DNA of 27,759 nt. It comes from Streptomyces sp. NRRL S-37 (GTDB lineage Bacteria > Actinomycetota > Actinomycetes > Streptomycetales > Streptomycetaceae). How positions within the stretch are numbered: position 1 is the first letter of the stretch; each line of letters opens with the position of its first letter. Under the pieces are notes generated by a model that was not told the origin of the DNA, did not search any database, and saw only the letters and a program-made list of their open reading frames with translations. The stretch covers positions 1 to 27,759 of the forward strand of contig NZ_JOIZ01000042.1 in the NCBI RefSeq assembly GCF_000721605.1, written 5' to 3'. Positions 1-7,211 of this stretch are shown in pieces. The translations under genes and the position numbers were made by a program.

Positions 1-470
1 TTGAGCAGGGAGCAGTCACCGGCAGACGGTGCACCCCAGGGAGCAGAACCCGCGCACTCAACCGCGGAGATCCCCTACACCACACAGCGGGACGCCATCC
101 GGCACAACGCCTCCGACGCACTGGGGTGACGGTTCGTAAGTGGCTACTGGCGTGTCGTCGACTGCCCTTCCTGTGCTGAAGACCGGCTCAGGCGCCCCGA
201 CCCGGCCGAACTCCCAGCCCACCGCCTGGCAGGCCGACTCCACCGCCTCGAACGACTCGGCGGCCGCGTCATCGACCCGGTCGTTGGCCCGCACGTCCAC
301 AACGCGGCCTCGGCCGTCGGCGAGCCCGGGCCCTGCTCCAGGCCGCTGTCGCCTTGCCCGGGGCCGAGCGCCCCGCCGAGGCGGAACAGTTGCGCCGGGT
401 CCTGGTCGAAGCGGGCGAGGTGGACCTTGCCCGGACACCGGTGACGGCCAGCCCTCGGTACGTGCGCTGA
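1..470 (+). pseudogene. Broken hypothetical gene, left-truncated or starting at the window edge
   Basis: Frame 1 reads from base 1 (a TTG there could be a start, but the gene may begin outside the window) through ...TTQRDAIRHNASDALG to a TGA at 127-129. It continues in the same frame as coding-like sequence (RFVSGYWRVVDCPSCAEDRL...) for about 200 bases. Between about 320 and 340 the plausible frame moves to frame 3, which ends ...AEQLRRVLVEAGEVDLARTP... at the TGA at 468-470. One in-frame stop plus one frameshift suggests a dead gene. The C-terminus resembles the piece at 14990-15097 (QLREVLINAGEVDIARIP), so the two are probably diverged copies of one family. I do not recognise the function. 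Confidence 0.5.
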
Positions 471-832
471 CTGCACAGGTCGCCGAACTGCAGCCCGACC
501 CGCCGGGTCTGAGCGACTACGCGCACCGAACCGTAGTGTCACCCCGTTGACCTGCGTAAACATGAGCCTGACGGCATCGCCCGGCCGTTCCAGGACAGGC
601 ATCGGCCAGATGTCGTCAAGGTGCTCGGGCCCGGACGGCTTCACCGAGGCGCACCGGCTGCACACCGCCACGCGGCCGCCGACCCCCAACTCCCAGGTTT
701 CCGACGCCGCCTTGGAGGTATGCCGGGAGTGACAGCACCCTGCATCCGCCCATGCGACGGGTGCTGACCAACCTCGGCGCGGGGCGGGGCCCGGCGGGCG
801 ATACTGCGGTGACCGGACTGGCGGAGGAACAG

Positions 833-1012
833 ATGACGAGGGACGAGATCCGGCCCCCGGCGCTGACCGGCGAGCCCTGGCCGGTGATCGGTGTACGGGT
901 ACGCCGTGAGGACCACAGCCCCCGGGCGGCGTCCTGGCGGCCAGCCCCGCGCGCCGTGTTGGAGGACGTCCTGCTGCTCTGCACGCGGCCGAAGACGACG
1001 AGAGCGTCCTGA
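833..1012 (+). CDS. Possible small hypothetical protein
   Basis: A 59-residue ORF starts at an ATG preceded by a good ribosome binding site (GGAGGA at 823-828, 4 bases before the ATG). Codon third positions are mostly G/C. The same frame is open further upstream from 752, but the strong site favours 833. The product (MTRDEIRPPALTGEPWPVIG...) has no motif, signal or membrane segment I can recognise. Near the end a neighbouring frame (AALHAAEDDESVLTG) looks at least as coding-like, so the 3' end may be frameshifted. It sits among remnants and could itself be one. Confidence 0.3.
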   Translation: MTRDEIRPPALTGEPWPVIGVRVRREDHSPRAASWRPAPRAVLEDVLLLCTRPKTTRAS

Positions 1013-1560
1013 CCGGGTGACCCCACTGCCGCACGTAGGGAGCCGTCAGGAGACGATTACACGTCCCCCACAGGCCATAGGGCTTCTCCAGCGCCCCACG
1101 GCGGATCAGACTGAAGCCGCGGCGCCAGCACAGCGATGCGGGGAGCGGCCGGTTCGCGGTCGATGATGTCGTAGAGCGTCCCCGTCATCACCTCGTCGGC
1201 CAGCCCAGTGCCCCGTAAGGCTGACGGTCCGCAGGAGAGGCCCAGTTGAGCACCGACGGGGAATTGAGCATCCATGCGCCACCAGGCGAGCCTGGTGGCC
1301 GGCGTGGGAATGACACCCCCTTCGTCACTCATACCAGCAACGAGTGAGCACCATCCGTCAGCGCCAACGACCAGGTCACCGCGCCTGCGCCAGCAGTGCT
1401 CAGCTGAGGAGCTGGTCTGCTGCTCGCAGCCGGACGAGGCTTCGGCGGTGCGGGTGAGCGGCTTCATGATCTTTCTGCTGGTGCCTGGGCTGCGGGGCGG
1501 CTGGCACGGCCTGGGTCAGGCATGCCGGGGTGTTCGGCCTGCTGCTCGTCGTCGTGGTGG
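1013..1560. other. Stretch without a convincing gene
   Basis: A minus-strand frame (1057-1467) contains a coding-like stretch, ...VMTGTLYDIIDREPAAPRIAVLAP..., which may be a gene remnant. It has no ribosome binding site at any plausible start and mixed codon quality, so it is not called. The region also contains the 3' flank of the minus-strand gene ending at 1561. No clear terminator hairpin was found there. Confidence 0.3.
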
Positions 1561-2727
1561 TCAGGCGGCGGTTGCGGGTGGTGGCGGTTCTGGGACGTGG
1601 GCGCCCGGCAGCGCCGGGGGAGGACCGGGCCGTTGCTGGTGGCTCTTGATCTGGAAGGCGGTGGCGCGGCCGTCGGGAGTGCGGGTGATGAGGTCGATGC
1701 CGTGGTCGTCGTTGACGTGGGGGGTGACGACGACGGCGTCGAGTCGGGCGGGGTCGACGCCGTGGGTGATGAGGTTGGTGGCGGTGATCCAGTCGGGTGG
1801 GGTGGTGCCGTTGCGGTGTGCCTCCCGGCTGGCCGACCGGGACATGACGGTGAGCGCCTCCGCGAGTACCTGGACGCCCGCGGCCAGTGTGGTGGGGGCG
1901 TTGCGGATGCCGCGGTCTGCGGCGATGGCTTCCACGACTGGTCTGATGCCTGCGGCCAGCCTGGTGACGTCGTAGCGGGCGCGGTCTGCGGCGATGGCTT
2001 CCATGACCGGTCTGATGCCTGCGGCAAGGCGGGCGGCGTCGTGGCGGGTGAGGGTGTCTGGTCCGCCGCGGGTGGTCCGGCGGACGTCGGCGGCGGTGGG
2101 GCCGAGCTCGGCCCGTGAAAGTGTCCGGGTGCGTGTCCAGGCGTCCTGCCAGGGGCCCATGCGGCGGGGGTGGATGCCGCAGCCGCGCAGGAAGGCCTCG
2201 CACTGGGTCCAGTTGGCGGGGCCTTGGCCCTCGCGGCGGGTGATGCGCCAGGCGGTGGTCAGTGGCAGCAGCAGGGCGCCGTCGGCCTCGTCGGTGCCGG
2301 CGCGGTGCTGCAGGACGCGTAGGGGCGGGGCGCCGGCGCGTTCGTAGGCGGCGACGAGGGCCGCTCGGAAGTCGGCGCGGGTGCGGGTGGCGGAGACGGA
2401 CGGGGCCCGTAGCGCGGCGAGGATGCCGCGGTCCTCGGCGCGAGCGGCCCGCCATACCTTCAGCACGTCGTGCTCGTCCTCGATCGCGGCGCCGCAGGCG
2501 CGGACGAAGGCGGTCACGACGTGCTCCTTGGGCACGGTGCGGGGGTCGACGGCGCGCTTGAGGGTGCTCACGGCGACGGCGTCGGTGTCCTCGAGCCCGG
2601 CGGCGCGGGCGGCCAGCTGGGCGTAGGTGAGCCGGCTGCGGTGTTTGAGCTCGGTCAAGAGGCCGATGAGGTGGCTATGGCGCCTGCCGGTGCGGTGGGC
2701 GCGCGGGGACGAAGCCGGTGAAGTCAT
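1561..2727 (-). CDS. HTH-type regulator-like protein with possible restriction-nuclease-like C-terminus
   Basis: 388 residues. Residues ~20-80 (LLTELKHRSRLTYAQLAARAAG...STLKRAV) have the look of the divergent XRE-type helix-turn-helix common in actinomycetes, so DNA binding is likely. The middle carries a 23-residue tandem duplication (core RLAAGIRPVMEAIAADR) encoded by a 69-bp DNA repeat. Near the C-terminus, HGIDLITRTPDGRATAFQIK has D345, Q359 and K361 spaced like the D...(E/Q)xK core of PD-(D/E)XK nucleases such as the Mrr family. That is inference from one motif; the tail after it is only Pro-rich. The ATG at 2727 has GAGGG upstream, overlapping the TAG stop of the preceding membrane-protein gene 12 bases away, so the two form an operon. 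Function is not established. Confidence 0.75.
   Translation of the reverse strand: MTSPASSPRAHRTGRRHSHLIGLLTELKHRSRLTYAQLAARAAGLEDTDAVAVSTLKRAVDPRTVPKEHVVTAFVRACGAAIEDEHDVLKVWRAARAEDRGILAALRAPSVSATRTRADFRAALVAAYERAGAPPLRVLQHRAGTDEADGALLLPLTTAWRITRREGQGPANWTQCEAFLRGCGIHPRRMGPWQDAWTRTRTLSRAELGPTAADVRRTTRGGPDTLTRHDAARLAAGIRPVMEAIAADRARYDVTRLAAGIRPVVEAIAADRGIRNAPTTLAAGVQVLAEALTVMSRSASREAHRNGTTPPDWITATNLITHGVDPARLDAVVVTPHVNDDHGIDLITRTPDGRATAFQIKSHQQRPGPPPALPGAHVPEPPPPATAA
1912..2049 (-). repeat. 69-bp tandem duplication inside a coding region
   Basis: Two adjacent 69-bp units (1912-1980 and 1981-2049) both begin GCGGTCTGCGGCGATGGCTT on the plus strand and differ at a few positions. The unit length is a multiple of three, so the protein gains a repeated 23-residue helix-like module (RLAAGIRPV(M/V)EAIAADR). 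A weaker third copy (TLAAGVQVLAEAL) follows in the protein. Confidence 0.85.
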
Positions 2728-2739
2728 CGCGGCCGCCCT

Positions 2740-3018
2740 CTACTTGGCGTCGGCGTCGGTGCCGACAGTCGCGCGGACGGCGGTGGTGGCGAGTGTGGTG
2801 AGCAGGCGGCGTCCTCCGCCGGCGGCGGCGATGGTGGCCGCGCCGATCGCGCCGCACCCGGCGAGCAGGGTGAGGACGTCGGCCACGGGCATGCTGGCGA
2901 GCGCGAGACCGGCGCCCAGGAGCGGGAAGACGACGATGCCGCAGATCTGCGCGGCGGTGAGCGGACGTGCTACAGGGCGTGACGGCTGGGGCGCGGGCGC
3001 GCCGGGGCGGTGCATGGA
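2740..3018 (-). CDS. Small two-helix membrane protein
   Basis: About 92 residues. A Pro-rich N-terminus (HRPGAPAPQPSRPVARP) precedes two hydrophobic segments, QICGIVVFPLLGAGLALAS and VLTLLAGCGAIGAATIAAAG, then a short basic tail. Start chosen at GTG 3018 because AGGAGA lies 9 bases upstream; an ATG at 3015 is the alternative. The frame is open upstream to 3108, but that part looks non-coding. It is the first gene of an operon with the regulator-like gene at 1561-2727, with 12 bases between stop and start. Similar small membrane proteins are frequent on Streptomyces plasmids beside regulator or transfer genes, but I cannot assign a role. Confidence 0.6.
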   Translation of the reverse strand, partial: SMHRPGAPAPQPSRPVARPLTAAQICGIVVFPLLGAGLALASMPVADVLTLLAGCGAIGAATIAAAGGGRRLLTTLATTAVRATVGTDADAK

Positions 3019-3670
3019 CACGACGGGGGATCTCCTGACGGGTGTGCCCGGGCCGCCGGTCCGCGAACGGGATCCGGCGGCCGGGTGATGGGGTGCTACT
3101 GGCCGCAAAAACCGGTGTGACGGGCGGCAGTTGACGGCTGCCGTCCTCCGGTGCGGAAGAGAATGGCACGTCCCGCCCCCGCACCGCTCACCCGGAAAAC
3201 CCCATACGTACGTGATGTCCGTTTACTGGTCCGCGGGTGTTCCAGGTACGCCTCCGACCGCCGCCCCCGGGCGCCTTGCGTCTCCACCCGCCGTGACCAG
3301 CATTTTGTCCGCCGCGCTCCGATGGCCCCGGTCCGCAGGCGTTCCAGCCTGTCTTGCCCGCAGCCCGCCGCGCGTTGATGCTGCGTCACAACCCGGTCGT
3401 CGGCGCTGCGTCGGGGCCCGGACCACCTGGTCCGGGCCCCGACGCAGCACCGACCCCCGGGTTCCCTGACCCGCTACTGGCCGCAAACCGACGCGACAGG
3501 GACACCTTCCGCACGTCACGGTGACGCGTGCCCGCGGACACGAGGACCGGCCCCGCTCACGGGACCGGTCCTCTCGCACATCGGCTATGGCGGCGGCGAG
3601 GCCATCGAGACAGAACGAACAGCCGGGGGCGGGCCGCCTGCCGTCGCGCAGCCAGGAGGCGACGCTTGAG
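3019..3670. promoter_or_regulatory. Divergent intergenic region with paired direct repeat
   Basis: The 650 bases between the minus-strand operon (starts 3018) and the plus-strand gene (starts 3671) contain no convincing gene. A 15-bp direct repeat, GCTACTGGCCGCAAA, occurs at 3095-3109 and 3473-3487; each copy is followed by CCG after zero to two extra A bases. It could be the operator of a regulator shared by both flanking operons, such as the adjacent HTH protein. The plus-strand gene has AGGAGG at 3654-3659. No promoter hexamers could be assigned with confidence. Confidence 0.45.
3405..3448. repeat. Perfect 21-bp-arm palindrome
   Basis: Arms at 3405-3425 and 3428-3448 are exact reverse complements separated by only two bases (CC). 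The outer part reads GCTGCGTCGGGG. It lies in the divergent intergenic region between the two copies of the 15-bp direct repeat. It could terminate transcription running through the gap, bind a dimeric protein, or form a cruciform. There is no T-tract on either side. Confidence 0.85.
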
Positions 3671-4117
3671 GTGTCCGGCAACGCAGAGACCAACGTGCGC
3701 ATCGCGCCCTGTGCCTTGGAGGCCCTGAGTCGGATCATGGTCCGGCGGGGTACCTCCCGGGACGAGACGGTCCGCCAGCTGCTGACCGAGCACGTCGCCT
3801 GGCAGGAACAGGAGCATCCTGAGGACCGGCTCACTCACATCTCCACCGTGCTGCGCTACCCCCGCCCGCCGCGCTGGAGGGGCGACCCGCGCACGGACGT
3901 GCCCCTGAGGATCAGGGCCCCCGCCGACCTGCTGGAGCGGGCCCGCGCCGTCTGCCTGCGGCTGCCGGGACAGCACCCGCGCGCCTACCGCGACTACCAG
4001 GGCCGCATGCTCACCGACGCGGTGACGACCGCCATCGCACGGGACGAGCCCTTCGATGACGACTTCCTCACCGGCCTGCTGCCCCTGCTGCGCCACGGCG
4101 CCGCCCTCGGCCTGTGA
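3671..4117 (+). CDS. N-terminal part of an interrupted ~550-codon protein, ribbon-helix-helix-like start
   Basis: Start chosen at GTG 3671 because AGGAGG lies at 3654-3659, 11 bases upstream; starts at 3521 and 3587 have no site. The first ~40 residues (TNVRIAPCALEALSRIMVRRG followed by SRDETVRQLLTEHV) look like a ribbon-helix-helix fold, a strand then two helices, which suggests DNA binding. The frame ends at TGA 4115-4117, but the same frame continues open and strongly coding to 5323. No ATG, GTG or TTG codon occurs in that frame for 180 bases after the stop. I therefore read this as the first half of one gene interrupted by TGA, either a nonsense mutation, a sequencing error or a readthrough stop. 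Function unknown. Confidence 0.6.
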   Translation: MSGNAETNVRIAPCALEALSRIMVRRGTSRDETVRQLLTEHVAWQEQEHPEDRLTHISTVLRYPRPPRWRGDPRTDVPLRIRAPADLLERARAVCLRLPGQHPRAYRDYQGRMLTDAVTTAIARDEPFDDDFLTGLLPLLRHGAALGL

Positions 4118-4297
4118 CGGCTGGCGGCGGCCGCCACCAGCACCCGCCCGGAGAAGACCTGGCTGCTGGACGCGAAGGCCGTCCGCACAGAACACCGGCT
4201 CACCGACGGCCCCTTCGATCCCGCCGACCAGCACATCCTGCGCGTCGCGGAAGCACTGGAGCAGGAAGAGTCATGGCACGCGTCGACGCGTTTCGAG

Positions 4298-5323
4298 ATG
4301 GCAACCGTCCTGGCCTGCCGCTTTTTGACCGGTCCCGGAGCCGAGCAGCGGGAGCAGGCCCTGTGCGAGCAGGGCAAGCCGTGGGACAAGCTGTACCAAA
4401 CCCTCCTGCAAGCCGATGACAGGGAAGAACGGCGCTGGCGCAGGCGGCACGGGAGCACGAGCTACGACTGGACAGGCCGGGGCGGCACGGCGGTCTGGCG
4501 TGCCCGGCGCCGGGTGGACCTCGAGTACTTCGAGGACTGGCTGGTCGAACGCACGAGGAACGATCCCGCCGTCGGCGTGATGGAGGAACCCGCCTCGCCC
4601 GGCTGGCTGCTGCGCATCCCGCCCGCCTGGCTGGCTCACGCCCCCACCCCGACCGCCTCCGGACCGTACACCGCCTGGGCCGCGCAGGGCCGGCTCCTGG
4701 CCTTCCCCTACCGCAACCGGCAGGCCTTCTGGCCGCTCCTGCACAGCGAGGACGCACCCGGACACCACCCTGTGCCGGGCTTCGAACCCATCGCCGCCGC
4801 AGCCGCCGGGCTGCGCCCCGGGCAGATCCTCGGCTTCATCGAAGCCGTCCTCATCGACTGGAACCACACCTTCACCAAAGAACCCCACCTGCGCATCGCG
4901 CTGGATGTGCCCGCCGACCAAGCGTGCCGCTTCGGCTTCATCACCACCGAGGACCAGCACCGGCTCATGGCCGCCGCCCGCACCGCGACCCTGCAGATCA
5001 TGGACGACTTCATCACCCAGGCCGCGGACGACGGGGCCAGCGCGCTCTACCTTCACAAACTGAGGGAAGCCCGCGGCAACGCCCGCGCGTTCCACCGCCT
5101 CACCCGGAGCTACCCCACGCACAAGAGACCGAAGTTCCTCGTCCCCCGGGCCTCCTGGACATGGCCCGGCCGGTCGGTGGCCGCCGAACTCGTCGCCGGC
5201 GCCCCGCCCGAGCTGCTTCAGTGGCTGGCCACCGCAGCCCACCGGCGCAGCTCCCTGATCCTGGAGCAGGCGATGCAGGTGGCCTGGCAGCGCGCCTTCG
5301 ATCAGTACGGATTCCGTATGTGA
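4298..5323 (+). CDS. C-terminal part of the interrupted protein (coding continues back to 4118)
   Basis: The first possible start after the TGA is ATG 4298, giving 341 residues, but it has no ribosome binding site. The frame is coding-like right back to 4118 (RLAAAATSTRPEKTWLLDAKAV), so independent translation is doubtful. The product is soluble, rich in Trp and Arg, and has recurring helical segments (WRRRHGSTSYDWTGRGG, LEYFEDWLVERTR, FEPIAAAAAGLRPGQILGFI). I recognise no catalytic motif. Its frame is identical to the upstream half at 3671-4117; the intact product would be about 550 residues. The frame ends at TGA 5321-5323, about 80 bases before a short hairpin at 5401-5417. Confidence 0.6.
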   Translation: MATVLACRFLTGPGAEQREQALCEQGKPWDKLYQTLLQADDREERRWRRRHGSTSYDWTGRGGTAVWRARRRVDLEYFEDWLVERTRNDPAVGVMEEPASPGWLLRIPPAWLAHAPTPTASGPYTAWAAQGRLLAFPYRNRQAFWPLLHSEDAPGHHPVPGFEPIAAAAAGLRPGQILGFIEAVLIDWNHTFTKEPHLRIALDVPADQACRFGFITTEDQHRLMAAARTATLQIMDDFITQAADDGASALYLHKLREARGNARAFHRLTRSYPTHKRPKFLVPRASWTWPGRSVAAELVAGAPPELLQWLATAAHRRSSLILEQAMQVAWQRAFDQYGFRM

Positions 5324-5400
5324 CACCCACCGATACACAAATCGACCCTCTCGCCTGTGAAGCGGACGCACGGCCAGCGCACAATCCGGGCACGGCATTC

Positions 5401-5417
5401 GCACCCCACCGGGGTGC
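5401..5417. terminator. Small hairpin between genes
   Basis: GCACCCC and GGGGTGC are perfect complements around a 3-base loop. The hairpin is 78 bases after the interrupted gene and 26 bases before the start of the small membrane-protein gene at 5443. It could be a weak terminator for the first or a leader structure of the second. There is no T-tract. Confidence 0.35.
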
Positions 5418-5442
5418 CCGTCTGAACGGGGGAACCCTCGCA

Positions 5443-5646
5443 ATGAATGCACGACCGCTGATCTCGTTGCTGGCCGCCGGTGTCACCGCCCTGGTGGTGG
5501 CACTGACCGGCGCCCCGTGGTGGCTGGCCGCCACCGCGTTCGGCTGCCTCGCGCTCGGCCTGGGTGTCGTGGCCCTGCAGTCGGTCTTCCCCCAGGAATC
5601 CGCTCACCGGCTCGCCTGGTGGCGCGACCGCCGCCGCCACCGGTAG
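5443..5646 (+). CDS. Small two-helix membrane protein
   Basis: 67 residues. ATG 5443 follows a GGGGGAA purine stretch at a good spacing. Two hydrophobic segments (PLISLLAAGVTALVVALTG and WWLAATAFGCLALGLGVVAL) are followed by a cytoplasmic-looking basic tail rich in Arg and Trp (LAWWRDRRRHR). The frame is open upstream to 4924, but that stretch is a shadow of the preceding gene. No known family recognised. It resembles in layout, but not obviously in sequence, the small membrane proteins near the telomere (25.8-26.9 kb). Confidence 0.6.
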   Translation: MNARPLISLLAAGVTALVVALTGAPWWLAATAFGCLALGLGVVALQSVFPQESAHRLAWWRDRRRHR

Positions 5647-5920
5647 CGCCCGGCTGCTCAACTCCCCGTCGGTGACCGGGCGGTAGGCCATAGCCCGGTC
5701 AGGAGTGCGGTACCCCACGAGCGCTGGGCACGGTTCCCGCGGCGGAGGGGGCGGGCGGTTTCCGCTACGATGCCGACCGGCAGGACGCGCACCGCCGACC
5801 GCCGCCGCTGCATCCCCGCCCGCGCCGGGGCAGCCCTGACGGCCAAGGTCCCCACCCGGGCCCGCGACATTCCGCCCGTACGACTGCGGGCAGGCGCGGG
5901 GTGCCCGGAGAGAAGACGCC

Positions 5921-6634
5921 ATGCCACGCAACCAGTCCCGCGCCGGCCAGCGCGCCCGCGCCGCGCAGAAGGCCATGGGCAGCACGGGCAAGTACACCGA
6001 GCTGCTGCGCGCCAAGCCCGGCCCGCACGGAGCCCGCAGGGAACCCGCCCATGTCGAGCCCGCCCGCCGCCTCGCCGCCCAGCTGCGCGCCGGTTTCGGC
6101 GCCGACGGGGAGAAGACCGCCCACCTGGTCGACGCGGCGGTGGCCTGGGCGCTGAAGGACCGCGCACTGAAGCACGCCTTGCTCCAGGAGCCCGGCAACC
6201 TCGCCGCCTGCGCGCGCCTTCGCTCCGCCCTGGACGAACACGCCGCCGACGTGGTCACGGTGCACGACGCGTCCCTCGTCCAGGCCGTCTACATGGTGCT
6301 GGAGACGGCCGCTGAGGAAGAGATGAGCGCGCAGTTGCTGCGCGCGGCCGCGGACCTCCTGGACTGGCTCGTCGGCACCAGCCACATCTGCAATCCCGCG
6401 ATCTACGGGGTGCGGGCCGACGGATGGCTCACCGAGCCGAGGACGTTCGAGCGGATCTACACCACGACCGCCCCGGCCGCGGTCGTCGCGGCGGCGGCCC
6501 TGCGCACGATGCGGGAAGCCGCCCGCATCCCCGACGAGGACGAACTGACCGACATCGACTGCATGTTCACCTTCCAGGAGGCCGCCCGCTTCGCGCGTAC
6601 CGCCGCCGACCTCGCCGCCCGCCCGGCCGCCTGA
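5921..6634 (+). CDS. Hypothetical protein, helical
   Basis: 237 residues starting at ATG 5921, with GGAGAGA about 7 bases upstream. Consistent high-GC codon use supports a real gene. The N-terminus is basic (MPRNQSRAGQRARAAQKAMG), followed by Ala-rich helical sequence (ARRLAAQLRAGFGADGEKTA, LVQAVYMVLETAAEEEMSAQ). No membrane segment or catalytic motif is visible. A long perfect inverted repeat 14 bases after the stop probably ends the transcript. The 274 bases upstream hold no gene I can support. Function unknown. Confidence 0.7.
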   Translation: MPRNQSRAGQRARAAQKAMGSTGKYTELLRAKPGPHGARREPAHVEPARRLAAQLRAGFGADGEKTAHLVDAAVAWALKDRALKHALLQEPGNLAACARLRSALDEHAADVVTVHDASLVQAVYMVLETAAEEEMSAQLLRAAADLLDWLVGTSHICNPAIYGVRADGWLTEPRTFERIYTTTAPAAVVAAAALRTMREAARIPDEDELTDIDCMFTFQEAARFARTAADLAARPAA

Positions 6635-6648
6635 TCCACGCGGACCGA

Positions 6649-6686
6649 CCTGCTGTCCCGCGCCGAGTCCGGCGCGGGACAGCAGG
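6649..6686. terminator. Strong hairpin terminator
   Basis: Perfect 16-bp stem (6649-6664 with 6671-6686; arm starts CCTGCTGTCCCGCGCC) around a 6-base loop, without a T-tract. It lies just after the gene ending at 6634 and ~120 bases from the end of the convergent gene ending at 6810. This kind of T-less hairpin is common as a terminator in Streptomyces and could serve both directions. Confidence 0.7.
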
Positions 6687-6809
6687 CCTGGAGGTGACCA
6701 CCGCGTTCCGCACGGTTGCCGGCTGCTCTGCTCCGGTCCTACGCGGCGTGAGCTCCCCGGAGCGTGCTGCGTCTTCGGCCAGGCAGGGGGTGTAGGCGCA
6801 GCACTTGGT

Positions 6810-7211
6810 CTACCACCGTGATCGGTTGTGGCGCCGAGGCAGGCCGAGCCGGGCTGTTACCGTTCGCTCGAGCCAGTCGACGAATTCGTCCGGGGCCTCC
6901 TGGACGAGAGGCAGCATCCAGTAGCCCGCCCACTCCTCGTACTTCGAACGAGTGGTGGTGATGTGCTGGTGGATCCGGACAACGCTCGCTCCTCCTGCGA
7001 GAATCCGGGTCGGGCGTGTTCTTCCGCAGTAGCAGGCCATGCAGTCACTGTTGACGGCGATGTACACGGCGCGCTCCTCTCTGCCGCTGTCCTCGCCGAT
7101 GGCGAACTGGCAGCACCGGTGCTCCTCGAGCCATGGCCCGGCCAGACGAGCGAACGCGTCGTAGCGGTCCGGCGTCATGGGGACGACGCCGGACCAGATT
7201 GCGGCCGTCAC
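6810..7211 (-). CDS. Small GIY-YIG-like protein, coupled to the ParB-like gene
   Basis: 133 residues. The GTG start at 7211 overlaps the TGA stop of the upstream gene (GTGA), which indicates translational coupling; an ATG at 7178 is the alternative. Residues 49-50 (VY), 61-65 (YCGRT) and the R79/H81 region (SVVRIHQHITT) follow the order of the GIY...YIG strands and the conserved Arg of GIY-YIG endonucleases. Glu residues follow (YEEWAGYW; EAPDEFVDWLER). The match is to a pattern, not verified by alignment, and the central G of YIG is kept while the Ile is Cys. Three other Cys (33, 34, 57) and C60 could bind metal. If correct, it is a DNA-cleaving partner of the ParB-like protein. An unrelated small fold is the alternative. 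Confidence 0.65.
   Translation of the reverse strand: MTAAIWSGVVPMTPDRYDAFARLAGPWLEEHRCCQFAIGEDSGREERAVYIAVNSDCMACYCGRTRPTRILAGGASVVRIHQHITTTRSKYEEWAGYWMLPLVQEAPDEFVDWLERTVTARLGLPRRHNRSRW

Noticed and set aside
144..1034. 296-residue minus-strand ORF at the left edge
   Set aside because: Composition is that of a non-coding frame, and the plus strand carries the better coding signal for 1-470.
4115..4117. Selenocysteine codon
   Set aside because: No homology to a selenoprotein family, no evident bacterial SECIS hairpin immediately after the codon, and the same TGA context recurs in two clearly decayed frames.
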